The notes beneath the pieces are model-generated. The model saw only the letters and a list, made by a program, of their open reading frames with translations, was not told the DNA's origin and did no database searches. The translations under genes and the position numbers were made by a program. A stretch of 64,000 nt of DNA. Source: an uncultured Flavobacteriales bacterium (GTDB lineage: Bacteria > Bacteroidota > Bacteroidia > Flavobacteriales_G > Salibacteraceae). How positions within the stretch are numbered: the first letter of the stretch is position 1; each line of letters starts with the position of its first letter. The stretch is taken from the NCBI GenBank assembly GCA_937899835.1, contig CALCCE010000096.1, positions 1 through 64,000 of the forward strand, in the 5' to 3' direction. Positions 10,643-20,583 of the stretch are shown piece after piece.

Positions 10643-10662
10643 TTAAAAGGTTCACCTTTTAA
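10643..10662. promoter_or_regulatory. 20-bp inverted repeat, candidate operator
   Basis: TTAAAAGGT and ACCTTTTAA form perfect 9-bp arms around a 2-nt centre, in the region between the divergent lipoprotein/BNR operon and the giant adhesin gene. The compact symmetry and lack of a T-tail suit a dimeric regulator site better than a terminator. No cognate regulator is adjacent. Confidence 0.4.
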
Positions 10663-10812
10663 TACACCGGGTTGATCTCTTAAAATCGCCTTTTCACAGG
10701 TAGTTTTACGTGTAGTTTAAGAAGTTTTCAGACCTGACTTCTAACCACTTTTTCATCCCTGCTGGCAGTGACTTATCATTCGCGGTAAGCTTATTTTATG
10801 AAAGACCAAACT

Positions 10813-10820
10813 TATCTTTG
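10813..10820 (+). promoter_or_regulatory. -7 box TATCTTTG for the giant adhesin gene
   Basis: Exact TAnnTTTG match. A transcript starting a few nt downstream would begin at about 10825, making ATG 10860 (not ATG 10830) the natural start, with a leader of ~35 nt. Confidence 0.5.
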
Positions 10821-10859
10821 CGATAGCACATGTGCTACTTGACCCCAATTTACTGCCCT

Positions 10860-13800
10860 ATGAAATTGACCCTTCGCCCAGGTCGTTTGCCTATCCTCCG
10901 ATCTTTCCTCCTCGTTTTTTTGATAGCTTGTGGTAGTTATGCTGCCCACGCACAGTATTGGATGCAAAGTGCTGGCGGCATCACGGTAGATGAGGGCTAT
11001 GATATTGCTGTGGACGGCAACGGCAACAGCTATACTACCGGTTATTTCACCGGAACCATGAACGTGGGCGCAGGCTCACTCAACGCCTCAGGGTCAACCG
11101 ATATTTTTGTTACCAAAACCAACAATCAGGGTGTTTTTCAATGGGCGGTGAAAGCCGGTGGATCCGGTGCTGATCGCGGATTGTCCATTGATGCGGATGC
11201 CCAAGGAAATTGTTATGTATCCGGTTTTTTCAACGGTACCGCCACTTTTGGCACCCAAACCATCGTTTCTTCGGGAGCACAAGATGTTTTTGTAGCCAAA
11301 TACAATACCTCGGGAGTGCTTCAGTGGGTATTCTCTGCCGGCGGAGCACAAGCCGATATTGGTAATGGGGTTTCGGTAGACAATTCCGGAAACGTGTATG
11401 TGACCGGTGAATTTCTGGGCACCGCGACTTTTGGTACTTCTACTTTGGCCAGCCAGGCCAATTCTATTGATGTGTTTACCATGAAGTTGGACGGCAATGG
11501 CAACTTCACCTGGGTAGAGTTGGGTACCGGCAGTCAAACCAACCGAGGCATTGATGTAGCCACCGATAATTCAGGCAATGTTTACGTCATTGGGCAATTT
11601 AGCGATACAATCACCTTTGATGTGCAGCATCCCAACACTGGTTTCAACGCTATTTTCGTCATTAAATACAACACCAGCGGCCAAGAGCAGTGGTTTCGAA
11701 GGATCAGCGGAGGAGCATCCAATTTTGGTACTGCCATTGAAGCCAGCGGAAACGGAACGGTTTATCTGACGGGCGATTTTACCGGAACGCTCACTTTTTT
11801 CGGCTCTACCAACAACACCTTAACCAACCCATATACCAATAAGGTTTTTGTAGCCAGCTATGCCACGGGCGGAAACTTCAGTTGGGCCGAAGCTGCCGGG
11901 TCTGATGGTCTGCTCAATTCCAGGGCCATTGCGATCGATGGATCTGGCAACGTAGCCATTGGCGGAGAATTTACCTGCAAACTCAACGAATTTGCCGATG
12001 TCTATGGTCAGGGCACCTTCAATGCAGTAGGAGAAAGAGACATTTACATTGCACGCTACAATGCTTCAGGAGCCTTTCAATACGCTCGAAACCTGGGTGG
12101 TCGACAAGAAGATTTTGCGTTTGGGGTAGCCTTAACCAACAACGGCAGGGTGCACTACACCGGAAGTTATACCGACGATTTATTTGTGCCGACTTCCAGT
12201 GCATTCCTCACCTCCAACACCGGTTTGTGGACCCAATTAGACTGCTCTACCAACGCCGGCTATTGTGGTGATAACAACTATGGCACTTTTCATGGTATGA
12301 GTGCTGCAGGAAATTTAGACGTTGTAATTGCCAATAGTTTTGATCCCAACCGAGAGCCCTTCGACTTTTATTTGCGCTCTGGTACGGCTTGCGCCAGGCC
12401 CATGGGCGATGTGTGTGTAGGCAATAACTGTCCTGATACGATCAAAACCTGTGGTGCTACTCCCATCAGTGCTTTCACGAATTTATGTTCTGGTGTAGGC
12501 CCTAACGTGAGCTACTCCTGGAATGCAGGTGGAGGAAATCAATCCAGTGCCACTTTCGGGACAAGTGGTATTAAAGCCGTGACCATCAACACTGCGGATG
12601 GCTGCTTTACTTTCACCGATTCTACTTTTTTGCAAATCAATCCGCCTCCATCATCACCAACTATAACCGACGATGCCGGGTTCAACCTCAACGCTTCCAG
12701 TCCGATTAAAATCGAATTGTGCGACCCCGATACGGTTTTGATCACTGCCGGTAACCTCGGTGGCAATCCCATTCAATGGTCGGGGCCGGGTTTGCCGGCC
12801 AACTACACCAACCCAAGTTTTTCCACTTCGCAAACCGGTACTTACATTTTGACCCTTTTTGGGCAAGACAGTTGCCAGCTGAACACCGATGTAGATGTAG
12901 AAGTGATTCTTGGCCTGGATTCAGTGAGCTATGAAATGTCGCATCCCGACAGTGTAGAGCTTTGTGCCAATCAAAACTTACAAGTATATATCTACGATGC
13001 GGTAGTAAACCCTTTTGGAGCAGCACTTTGTTTGCAAGATGTAATGACCAACTGGACGGTGACCCCCAATACGCCGGTGCTGACCAACTGCGAAACATTT
13101 GCTTTGATCAACCCCAGTCAACCTGGATGGTACGTATTTGAGGCCGAAATTATCCGAAATAACATTTGCGAATCCGATACGATGATTGTTATTGACAGTG
13201 TGTATGTAGACACGCTTCCTTCGCCAGTGGTACCACCTTTCAACATTTCTATTGCCGGGCCCAATGTATTGTGCCCGGGAGGAAGCGCCACTTTCGTAGC
13301 AAGTGGAGGGCCCGATTATCTGTGGACCGGACCAGGAGTTAACAACCTTACTTCCGATACGGTAATCACCAATCAGGATGGTTCCTTCATCGTAACTTCC
13401 ACGGTACGAGACACCAACAGTGTGGGGTGCACGGCACAGTATACGGCAACGGCAGTTAAGATTCTTACCACCAAAGCACAGCCGCAAATCACGGCCAGTA
13501 CCGATGTTATTTGTCCCAACGATACGGTAGCCATCACCGTGTCATCAGGGGCCGGAGGGGGCAGTACCTTCGTCTGGAATGGCCCTGGGGGCTTTGTAGG
13601 CGGTGATACCATCACGGTTTTAGCCACAAATCCCGGGTCTTATTCCGTAACGGTGGATGACGCTGATAGCTGTGGTTTGGTCAGTAATACGTTGCAGCTC
13701 AATCAATATGCTACTCCGAGTCTGGCGGCTAACAATACCTTTATTTGCCCGGGAGGAACCGTAACCATTTCAGTGGTGTCTTCCGACACCAGTTTGGTAG

Positions 13801-15092
13801 AATGGCAGGCTCCTCTAAGTGGAATGGGCGCTTCCCGAACGGTGACTGCTCCCGGTACCTACACCGCGAAAATTACCGTTTGTGGCATTGAAACTTTCGC
13901 AGATATCGTTGTACTTCCGGCAGGCGCATTGGCTACCATTACACCCAGTGGCCCACTTTGCACCGGAGACTCTATCACACTTTCTGCGCCTTCAGGATTG
14001 CTTTCTTATGTCTGGAGTACCAGCCCGGGCGATACCAGTTCCAGCATTACCATCACACAGTCGGGCACCTATTCCATTACGGCCTCCGACAGTCAAAACT
14101 GCGTAGCCAGCGATACGATTACGGTGGTAGAAAGTGCAGTAAGTCCCAGCATTTCGGCCAGTGGAGCACTCACCGTTTGTCAAGGGGATTCGGTGATGCT
14201 TCTGGGTGATACTGGATTGACCATTTACAGTTGGCAGCCCAATGGGGACAGTACACAAAACATTACGGTGTCCAGTCCTGGAACTTATTTCTACTTGGGT
14301 ACCGATTCCAACGGGTGTAGCGGAGTTTCGAATCAGGTTACGGTGCTGGTGCCCGATACCATTGCTCCGATCGACACCTTGGGCAATGTTGCTTTTTGTG
14401 AAGGCCAATCGGTGACCCTTACTGGAACTGCTCCCGGACAGGCAGTTTTTGCATGGTCACCGGGCAACGACTCAACACAAAGTTTGGTCGTTACCCAATC
14501 GGGAACTTACACGCTTACTACCATTGATCCCTTTGGATGTGTGGCTACTTCTGCTTCGGTATCGGTATTGGTACAACCTAATAACCTCGTTCAACCCAAT
14601 GCCAACGACACTTTGATCTGCCTGGGCTCCCAGGCGGTATTAACTGCGGACACGGGAGCCGGCAACCTGGTCTGGTACGACCTCAATGGCAACCAGGTAG
14701 GCAGTGGGCCAGTATTTACGCCTCCCTTGCTTACCGCTACCACCATTTTTTATGTTCAGGCAGAAGAGGGGCTCTGCGCCAGCGATTCCAATCAGGTAGT
14801 GGTGCAGGTCGAAGACTGCAATCAGGTGATCATTCCCAATGTAATTACCCCCAATGGAGACGGCGTTAACGACTTGTTTGAAGTGCGGATTTTTGAAAAT
14901 ACCTGCTTTACCTGCAAGATCTACAACCGTTGGGGAGAGATGATCTATGCTTTCGATGAGGCCGGAATCGGCTGGGACGGCACAACGAATGGCCGTGAAG
15001 TATCCGAAGGTACCTATTTCTTCATCCTCGAATACTGCGCATTCGATGGTAGCAAATCCAGCGAGGCGGGTTACCTAACGGTGATTCGATAG
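10860..15092 (+). CDS. Giant SBBP plus Ig/PKD-like repeat surface protein, T9SS type B (gliding motility-associated) C-terminus
   Basis: 1410 residues from ATG 10860. This start gives a clean signal peptide (MKLTLRPGRLPILRSFLLVF...HAQ) and fits the promoter box at 10813-10820; an upstream ATG at 10830 adds ten residues. Residues ~35-430 hold SBBP-type propeller units (D..GN.Y.TG.F.GT). From ~520 to ~1330 come Cys-containing Ig/PKD-like modules of the form C.GDS..L....Y.W...G..T..I.V...GTY.(V/I)...D..C, at least six copies. The end (PNVITPNGDGVNDLFEV, IYNRWGEMIY, GWDGTTNGREV, GTYFFIL) is the CHU_C / T9SS type B domain used by SprB-like adhesins. Likely a cell-surface adhesin or matrix protein; monocistronic. 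Confidence 0.88.
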   Translation: MKLTLRPGRLPILRSFLLVFLIACGSYAAHAQYWMQSAGGITVDEGYDIAVDGNGNSYTTGYFTGTMNVGAGSLNASGSTDIFVTKTNNQGVFQWAVKAGGSGADRGLSIDADAQGNCYVSGFFNGTATFGTQTIVSSGAQDVFVAKYNTSGVLQWVFSAGGAQADIGNGVSVDNSGNVYVTGEFLGTATFGTSTLASQANSIDVFTMKLDGNGNFTWVELGTGSQTNRGIDVATDNSGNVYVIGQFSDTITFDVQHPNTGFNAIFVIKYNTSGQEQWFRRISGGASNFGTAIEASGNGTVYLTGDFTGTLTFFGSTNNTLTNPYTNKVFVASYATGGNFSWAEAAGSDGLLNSRAIAIDGSGNVAIGGEFTCKLNEFADVYGQGTFNAVGERDIYIARYNASGAFQYARNLGGRQEDFAFGVALTNNGRVHYTGSYTDDLFVPTSSAFLTSNTGLWTQLDCSTNAGYCGDNNYGTFHGMSAAGNLDVVIANSFDPNREPFDFYLRSGTACARPMGDVCVGNNCPDTIKTCGATPISAFTNLCSGVGPNVSYSWNAGGGNQSSATFGTSGIKAVTINTADGCFTFTDSTFLQINPPPSSPTITDDAGFNLNASSPIKIELCDPDTVLITAGNLGGNPIQWSGPGLPANYTNPSFSTSQTGTYILTLFGQDSCQLNTDVDVEVILGLDSVSYEMSHPDSVELCANQNLQVYIYDAVVNPFGAALCLQDVMTNWTVTPNTPVLTNCETFALINPSQPGWYVFEAEIIRNNICESDTMIVIDSVYVDTLPSPVVPPFNISIAGPNVLCPGGSATFVASGGPDYLWTGPGVNNLTSDTVITNQDGSFIVTSTVRDTNSVGCTAQYTATAVKILTTKAQPQITASTDVICPNDTVAITVSSGAGGGSTFVWNGPGGFVGGDTITVLATNPGSYSVTVDDADSCGLVSNTLQLNQYATPSLAANNTFICPGGTVTISVVSSDTSLVEWQAPLSGMGASRTVTAPGTYTAKITVCGIETFADIVVLPAGALATITPSGPLCTGDSITLSAPSGLLSYVWSTSPGDTSSSITITQSGTYSITASDSQNCVASDTITVVESAVSPSISASGALTVCQGDSVMLLGDTGLTIYSWQPNGDSTQNITVSSPGTYFYLGTDSNGCSGVSNQVTVLVPDTIAPIDTLGNVAFCEGQSVTLTGTAPGQAVFAWSPGNDSTQSLVVTQSGTYTLTTIDPFGCVATSASVSVLVQPNNLVQPNANDTLICLGSQAVLTADTGAGNLVWYDLNGNQVGSGPVFTPPLLTATTIFYVQAEEGLCASDSNQVVVQVEDCNQVIIPNVITPNGDGVNDLFEVRIFENTCFTCKIYNRWGEMIYAFDEAGIGWDGTTNGREVSEGTYFFILEYCAFDGSKSSEAGYLTVIR

Positions 15093-15105
15093 TTCCTTAA
15101 CCCCT

Positions 15106-15123
15106 AACTTTCGGAAGAAAGTT
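15106..15123 (+). terminator. Hairpin after the adhesin gene (weak terminator)
   Basis: AACTTTC, loop GGAA, GAAAGTT: a perfect 7-bp stem with a tetraloop 14 nt after the stop codon, followed only by GTCTTTC rather than a continuous T run. Plausible weak terminator or 3' stabilising hairpin. Confidence 0.35.
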
Positions 15124-15157
15124 GTCTTTCATGGTGTCTTTCCGGGCGCTTGGTTGA

Positions 15158-15188
15158 TTGTCAGATCGGTGCAATAGGAGTAACTTTG
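15158..15188 (+). promoter_or_regulatory. Promoter of icmF: TTG - 20 nt - TAACTTTG
   Basis: TTG at 15158-15160 and TAACTTTG at 15181-15188 are separated by 20 nt, matching the Bacteroidota -33/-7 arrangement. The start codon at 15211 lies 22 nt beyond the -7 box. Confidence 0.6.
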
Positions 15189-15210
15189 CGGTGACCAACC
15201 CAGGATTCTC

Positions 15211-18200
15211 ATGCAGCAGGAAAAACCATACTTTCCGAAAAATAAAGTGCGGATTGTAACCGCAGCGTCCCTTTTCGATGGCCACGATGCAGCCATCAAC
15301 ATCATGCGCAGGATCATTCAATCCAGCGGAGTAGAAGTGATCCACCTGGGCCACGACCGTTCCGTTCAGGAGGTAGTGGATTGCGCCATTCAGGAAGATG
15401 TACAAGGCATTGCCATGACCTCTTATCAAGGTGGGCACATTGAGTATTTCAAATACATGTACGATTTGCTCAAAGAAAAGGGCTGCGGCCACATCAAAAT
15501 TTTTGGTGGTGGTGGCGGTGTGATTCTGCCCGATGAGATCGAGGAACTGCATGACTATGGCATTTCACGCATCTATTCTCCGGACGATGGTCGTGAAATG
15601 GGCCTTCAAGGCATGATCAACGATTTGGTGAAAAAGTGCGATTATCCTTTGGGGCAAAACCTCAATGGAGAAGCAACCCATATTCTGGAGCAAGAGCCGA
15701 AAGCCATTGCTCGCTTAATTTCTGCCGCTGAGAACTATCCTGAAGTAAGTAAAGATGCCCTCGATCCTTTGCGGAATAAAGCCAAAACGGCCACTACGCC
15801 AGTGCTAGGAATTACCGGAACGGGTGGAGCTGGTAAATCTTCGTTGGTAGATGAGTTGGTCCGTCGGTTTTTGATCGATTTCGAAGCCAAAAAGATTGGT
15901 ATTGTTTCCGTAGACCCCTCCAAACGAAAAACGGGTGGGGCACTGCTGGGCGACCGCATCCGAATGAATGCCATCAGCAACGAACGGGTATACATGCGTT
16001 CCTTGGCTACCCGCCAATCGAACCTGGCGCTTTCGCGCTACGTGCAAGAAGCGGTAGACATACTCAAAGCGGCAGCCTTCGACCTCATCATTCTTGAAAC
16101 CTCAGGCATCGGTCAGAGCGATACTGAAATCCTGGATCATTCCGACATGAGCCTCTACGTGATGACCCCCGAATATGGGGCCGCCACGCAGCTGGAAAAA
16201 ATCGACATGCTCGATTTTGCGGATGTGATTGCCCTCAACAAATTCGACAAACGTGGCGCCCTCGATGCCCTTCGGGACGTGCGCAAACAATACAAGCGCA
16301 ACCATCAGCTTTGGGAAGCCAAAGAAGATGAATTGCCCGTGTTCGGCACCATTGCCTCGCAATTCAACGATCCGGGGATGAATTCCCTGTACAAAACGTT
16401 GATGGACACCTTGGTGGAAAAAACCGGGGCGGACCTAAAATCCAGTTTCGAGGTCACCGACCAGATGTCGGAGAAAATCTTCATTATCCCGCCCAAGCGG
16501 GTGCGCTACCTCAGCGAAATTTCTGAAAACAATCGCGGTTACGATGCCTGGGTGGCCAGGCAAGCGGCAATAGCCGAAAAGCTTTATGGCTTGCACCTCT
16601 CCATGGAGACGCTGCGCCAATCGGAGTTAGAGGACAAAGACCGCCTCATCAAAGGGCTTCAGGAGAGCTATGCACAGGTGGAATTGGACCTCGATCTGCG
16701 CAACAAAAAATTATTGGAAGATTGGCCAGCTTTGGCCGAGCAATACCGCAGCCCTGAGTTTGTGTATCAGGTTCGGGCCAAAGACATTCGGGTAAAAACC
16801 CACACCGAATCGCTGTCGCACTCACAGGTGCCCAAAATTGCGCTGCCGCGTTATCAAAACTGGGGCGACCTACTGAAGTGGTTGCTTCAAGAAAATGTGC
16901 CTGGACGCTTCCCATTTACGGCTGGAGTTTTCCCCTTCAAGCGAGAAGGAGAAGATCCTACACGGATGTTTGCCGGAGAGGGCGGACCGGAACGAACCAA
17001 CCGTCGGTTCCACTATGTATCGCTCGGCATGCCCGCCAAGCGGCTTTCTACCGCTTTCGATTCGGTCACACTTTATGGCCGTGATCCGGAGCATCGCCCG
17101 GATATCTATGGAAAAATTGGCAACTCAGGTGTTTCTATTTGTTGCCTCGACGATGCCAAAAAACTGTATTCTGGTTTCAACTTGTCCGATCCGAAAACCT
17201 CGGTTTCGATGACCATCAACGGGCCGGCTTCGATACTTACTGGCTTCTTTATGAATGCCGCCATCGATCAACAGTGCGAAGTGTACATCAAAGCCAACGG
17301 GCTTGAGTCAGAGGTGGAAGCCAAAATCAAAGCCATCTACAAAAAACGAGGTGTACCAAGGCCCAAATACAATGGCGACTTGCCCGAAGGCAACGATGGC
17401 TTGGGCCTCATGCTGCTTGGAGTAACCGGTGATCAGGTGTTGCCGGCCGAGGTGTATGCACAAATTAAAAAAGACACCCTGCCCAAGGTGCGGGGAACTG
17501 TACAAGCCGATATCCTGAAAGAAGACCAGGCCCAAAACACCTGCATTTTCTCTACGGAGTTTTCGCTCCGCCTAATGGGGGATATGCAGGAGTATTTTAT
17601 TGGTAAAGGTGTGCGTAATTTTTACTCGGTGTCCATTTCTGGTTATCACATTGCTGAGGCGGGCGCCAATCCAATTACCCAATTGGCCTTTACCCTGGCC
17701 AACGGTTTCACTTACGTGGAATATTACCTCAGCCGGGGCATGGACATCAACAAGTTTGCGCCCAACCTTTCTTTCTTCTTTAGCAATGGTATCGATCCGG
17801 AATACGCAGTAATTGGCCGGGTGGCAAGGAGAATTTGGTCAAAGGCCATGAAACAGAAATATGGTGCTGATGCGCGTTCGCAGATGTTGAAGTACCACAT
17901 TCAAACTTCGGGACGTTCCCTTCACGCCCAGGAAATTGATTTCAACGACATCCGAACCACTTTGCAGGCGCTTTACGCGATTTATGACAATTGCAACTCG
18001 TTGCATACCAACGCATACGATGAAGCCATTACCACGCCAACCGAAGATTCAGTGCGCAGGGCGATGGCCATTCAGTTGATCATCAACCGCGAGTTGGGCC
18101 TCAACAAAAATCAGAACCCGCTTCAAGGATCCTTTATCATCGATGATCTGACGGATTTGGTAGAAGAAGCTGTACTATCCGAATTTGACCGCATCACCGA

Positions 18201-18591
18201 GCGCGGAGGAGTTCTGGGAGCCATGGAAACCATGTATCAGCGTGGTCAAATCCAGGAGGAAAGCCTCTATTATGAAACATTGAAGCACACCGGTGAATAC
18301 CCAATCATTGGGGTAAACACTTTCCTGAGTTCCAAAGGATCGCCAACGGTGGTGCCCAACGAAGTAATCCGTGCTACGGAAGACGAAAAGCAATTCCAGA
18401 TCAGCATGGTTGAGAACCTGAACCGTGGCAATGCGGCCACGACCCAAAAAATTCTGCGGGAAGTTCAGCTCATTGCCATTCAAAACGGGAACGTTTTTGA
18501 AGCACTGATGGAAGCCACCAAATACTGTAGTCTGGGGCAAGTAACCCACAGTTTGTTCGAAGTGGGCGGACAATACCGGCGAAATATGTAG
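15211..18591 (+). CDS. icmF: IcmF-type fused B12-dependent acyl-CoA mutase with G-protein chaperone domain
   Basis: 1126 residues with the three-part IcmF order. Residues ~10-140 are a B12-binding Rossmann domain with the DGH motif at 23-25 (His 25 as lower Co ligand) and the GGGGG loop. Residues ~195-410 are a MeaB-like GTPase with P-loop GTGGAGKSS (~203-211), VSVDPSKR and NKFDKR. Residues ~540-1120 form the acyl-CoA mutase barrel, with [16 protein letters not shown] and [12 protein letters not shown], the IcmF rather than methylmalonyl-CoA mutase signature. The enzyme interconverts isobutyryl-CoA and n-butyryl-CoA (some members isovaleryl/pivalyl-CoA), the fused G-domain gating cofactor loading. 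Length fits the family (~1090). No metabolic partner genes adjoin; it has its own promoter. Confidence 0.93.
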   Translation: MQQEKPYFPKNKVRIVTAASLFDGHDAAINIMRRIIQSSGVEVIHLGHDRSVQEVVDCAIQEDVQGIAMTSYQGGHIEYFKYMYDLLKEKGCGHIKIFGGGGGVILPDEIEELHDYGISRIYSPDDGREMGLQGMINDLVKKCDYPLGQNLNGEATHILEQEPKAIARLISAAENYPEVSKDALDPLRNKAKTATTPVLGITGTGGAGKSSLVDELVRRFLIDFEAKKIGIVSVDPSKRKTGGALLGDRIRMNAISNERVYMRSLATRQSNLALSRYVQEAVDILKAAAFDLIILETSGIGQSDTEILDHSDMSLYVMTPEYGAATQLEKIDMLDFADVIALNKFDKRGALDALRDVRKQYKRNHQLWEAKEDELPVFGTIASQFNDPGMNSLYKTLMDTLVEKTGADLKSSFEVTDQMSEKIFIIPPKRVRYLSEISENNRGYDAWVARQAAIAEKLYGLHLSMETLRQSELEDKDRLIKGLQESYAQVELDLDLRNKKLLEDWPALAEQYRSPEFVYQVRAKDIRVKTHTESLSHSQVPKIALPRYQNWGDLLKWLLQENVPGRFPFTAGVFPFKREGEDPTRMFAGEGGPERTNRRFHYVSLGMPAKRLSTAFDSVTLYGRDPEHRPDIYGKIGNSGVSICCLDDAKKLYSGFNLSDPKTSVSMTINGPASILTGFFMNAAIDQQCEVYIKANGLESEVEAKIKAIYKKRGVPRPKYNGDLPEGNDGLGLMLLGVTGDQVLPAEVYAQIKKDTLPKVRGTVQADILKEDQAQNTCIFSTEFSLRLMGDMQEYFIGKGVRNFYSVSISGYHIAEAGANPITQLAFTLANGFTYVEYYLSRGMDINKFAPNLSFFFSNGIDPEYAVIGRVARRIWSKAMKQKYGADARSQMLKYHIQTSGRSLHAQEIDFNDIRTTLQALYAIYDNCNSLHTNAYDEAITTPTEDSVRRAMAIQLIINRELGLNKNQNPLQGSFIIDDLTDLVEEAVLSEFDRITERGGVLGAMETMYQRGQIQEESLYYETLKHTGEYPIIGVNTFLSSKGSPTVVPNEVIRATEDEKQFQISMVENLNRGNAATTQKILREVQLIAIQNGNVFEALMEATKYCSLGQVTHSLFEVGGQYRRNM

Positions 18592-18725
18592 ATAAGGACG
18601 GGTAATTTTTGAGCTATAACTATTGTCCGTGAGGTATTTAAGAGGTGTGGGGCCATAATATGGAGTAAACCTGGAACCATAGAGCTCATTTTTCGTATAA
18701 AGGTTGAATTGACTATTCCCCCTTT

Positions 18726-19160
18726 ATGCACACCACGAACGAATACCTCGATGTCGATGACAGCAATTATCCGGTTGTAGTCTATCGTTTCAGTGACATT
18801 GACCCTTCTGAGAAAGATTTTGACGAATATTTGAAGGTCGTTTCAGAGATGATCGATCGACCGGGAAAAGTCATTCAGTTGATGGATGCTTCCCAGGTAG
18901 GGTTCATGAAAACGCAAGACCGCATCAAAGCCGCTAACTTTCTACGAGACAACCGGGATCGCATTCAAAAAGGTACGCATGCCTACGTGTTTGTGACAAA
19001 AACGCTGATCACCCGTTTCCTAATCCACGGAATTTTACAAATTCAACCCCTACCGGTTACTTACCGCCTTTTCGATTCGTTTGAAAAGGCACACAAATGG
19101 TCGATGCGGGAAATGGGATTGGAGCCTGAAGCGGTGAAATCGGAGCGGGTCAGCAGTTAA
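18726..19160 (+). CDS. STAS/SEC14-like (SpoIIAA-like) small cytoplasmic protein
   Basis: 144 residues, no signal peptide or membrane segment. The pattern NYPVVVYRFSD ... DFDEYLKVVSEMI ... IQLMDASQVGF ... RIKAANFLRDNRDRI ... AYVFVTKTLITRFLIHGIL ... PVTYRLFDSFEKAHKW resembles a widespread family of ~140-150 residue alpha/beta proteins annotated as STAS/SEC14 or SpoIIAA-like, role unknown. ATG 18726 is the only reasonable start. The preceding 134 bp hold no exact TAnnTTTG box. Assignment rests on overall pattern only. Confidence 0.65.
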   Translation: MHTTNEYLDVDDSNYPVVVYRFSDIDPSEKDFDEYLKVVSEMIDRPGKVIQLMDASQVGFMKTQDRIKAANFLRDNRDRIQKGTHAYVFVTKTLITRFLIHGILQIQPLPVTYRLFDSFEKAHKWSMREMGLEPEAVKSERVSS

Positions 19161-19217
19161 TTCCTTTTCATTTTTCAATTTCTCTTAGTCTTTTTGAGGT
19201 ATTGTCATTGTTACGAC

Positions 19218-19248
19218 TTTGCTCTACGCTTTGCTATCCGTAGATTTG
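19218..19248 (+). promoter_or_regulatory. Promoter TTTG - 19 nt - TAGATTTG
   Basis: TTTG at 19218-19221 and TAGATTTG at 19241-19248 match both elements of the Bacteroidota promoter with a 19-nt spacer. It reads toward the repeat protein at 19290 and probably also serves the AIM24 gene. Confidence 0.6.
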
Positions 19249-19289
19249 AAAGAGACCCTGTTGATTAAGTTTTCCTGTTGGGGTAGCGC

Positions 19290-19709
19290 ATGAACACTAA
19301 ACTGAATTATCCTCCCAAAGTACTTTTGGCCTGGACAGAGGCAGTAGGAGGCAATGCTAAAATCAGGGATTGGTTGATTCAACACGGCTACAAAGAGCTG
19401 GGTATCTTTTGTTTTGCCTTGCGCAATAAAGCTTCTGCCCGACAGTGGTTGCTCGAAAATAAGTTTCCCCACCTTTTGGCCCTGATCAATGGGGTGGAGG
19501 GCAACCTGTCGGCCATCAAGTGGTTGGATCGCTATGGTTTCAAAGTGTTGGCCAAAGTGGCCTTAGCAGGGGATAGCAATGAGGAAGCCTACCGTTGGCT
19601 GGTAGATTTAGATTTGAAGGTGATGGCACTGCTGGCCAAAAAGATCGAATACGTCAAACTCGACATTGAAGAAAAAAACAACGATATCCACCGGTTTAAC
19701 CCAGATTAA
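19290..19709 (+). CDS. Protein made of four 25-residue W-L repeats, function unknown
   Basis: 139 residues, cytoplasmic. From about residue 20 to 118 the chain is four consecutive units, three of 25 residues and one of 24, each with WL at unit positions 8-9 and an aromatic or leucine five residues later: [68 protein letters not shown]. The spacing suggests a small helical solenoid, perhaps for protein contacts. The C-terminus is charged ([12 protein letters not shown]). It ends 20 nt before the AIM24 gene, so the two are likely co-transcribed. No named family recognised. Confidence 0.75.
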   Translation: MNTKLNYPPKVLLAWTEAVGGNAKIRDWLIQHGYKELGIFCFALRNKASARQWLLENKFPHLLALINGVEGNLSAIKWLDRYGFKVLAKVALAGDSNEEAYRWLVDLDLKVMALLAKKIEYVKLDIEEKNNDIHRFNPD

Positions 19710-19729
19710 AAAAAATCACCTTCTCATCC

Positions 19730-20521
19730 ATGAACGATCACGAAGTAGACTACCGTATTATCGGCGAAGAAATGCAATGTGTGGAGATTGAACTCGATCC
19801 TCAGGAAACAGTCATTGCAGAAGCCGGTGCCATGATGTACATGTCTGATGCCATTGAAATGCACACTATTTTTGGAGATGGCACCAATCAAGACGCTGGT
19901 TTTTTAGGAAAACTCTGGTCAGCCGGCAAAAGAGTGCTTACGGGTGAAAGTCTATTTATGACCACTTTTACCAATGGTGGACACGGAAAAAAGCACGTTT
20001 CTTTTGCCTCTCCTTACCCCGGAAAAATTGTTGCGCTCGATCTGGCCGTCTTAGGCGGTAAGGTCATCTGCCAAAAAGATGCCTTTTTGTGTGCTGCCAA
20101 AGGTGTGGCTATTGGAATTGAATTCTCGAAAAAAATTGGCCGTGGTCTTTTTGGAGGCGAGGGCTTCATCATGCAGCGAATCGAAGGAGATGGCATGGCC
20201 TTTTTACACGCGGGCGGAACCATCGTTCAGCGAGAATTGCAGGCGGGAGAATCCTTTCGGGTAGATACCGGATGTTTAGTAGGCTTCACGCAAGGCGTGA
20301 ATTACGATATCAAAATGGTTCCTGGGATCAAAAATGCAATTTTTGGTGGCGAGGGGCTCTTTTTTGCTCAACTCTCCGGTCCCGGAACGGTTTGGATCCA
20401 GAGCCTGCCCTTTAGTCGATTGGCAGATCGGATCATTTCCTCAGCACCGAGAATGGGAGGAAACCGCAAAGGCGAAGGAAGTATCCTCGGCGGCTTAGGC
20501 GACTTGCTGGACGGGGATTGA
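19730..20521 (+). CDS. TIGR00266 / AIM24 family protein
   Basis: 263 residues. [24 protein letters not shown] near the start, a glycine-rich middle ([31 protein letters not shown]) and ... [19 protein letters not shown] near the end are diagnostic of the bacterial AIM24/TIGR00266 family, beta-rich proteins named after a yeast mitochondrial protein and of unresolved bacterial function. No signal peptide. It follows the 25-residue repeat protein by 20 nt, suggesting a shared transcript. ATG 19730 gives the usual family N-terminus. Confidence 0.88.
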   Translation: MNDHEVDYRIIGEEMQCVEIELDPQETVIAEAGAMMYMSDAIEMHTIFGDGTNQDAGFLGKLWSAGKRVLTGESLFMTTFTNGGHGKKHVSFASPYPGKIVALDLAVLGGKVICQKDAFLCAAKGVAIGIEFSKKIGRGLFGGEGFIMQRIEGDGMAFLHAGGTIVQRELQAGESFRVDTGCLVGFTQGVNYDIKMVPGIKNAIFGGEGLFFAQLSGPGTVWIQSLPFSRLADRIISSAPRMGGNRKGEGSILGGLGDLLDGD

Positions 20522-20583
20522 TTCCATCTCAGGGGCCTTACGAACGACATTTAGCTACACTACAGAATCAACACTTTTCAATC

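Noticed and set aside
15097-15552. 151-codon minus-strand open frame at the start of icmF
   Set aside because: Antisense to the B12-binding domain and to the icmF promoter; no support.
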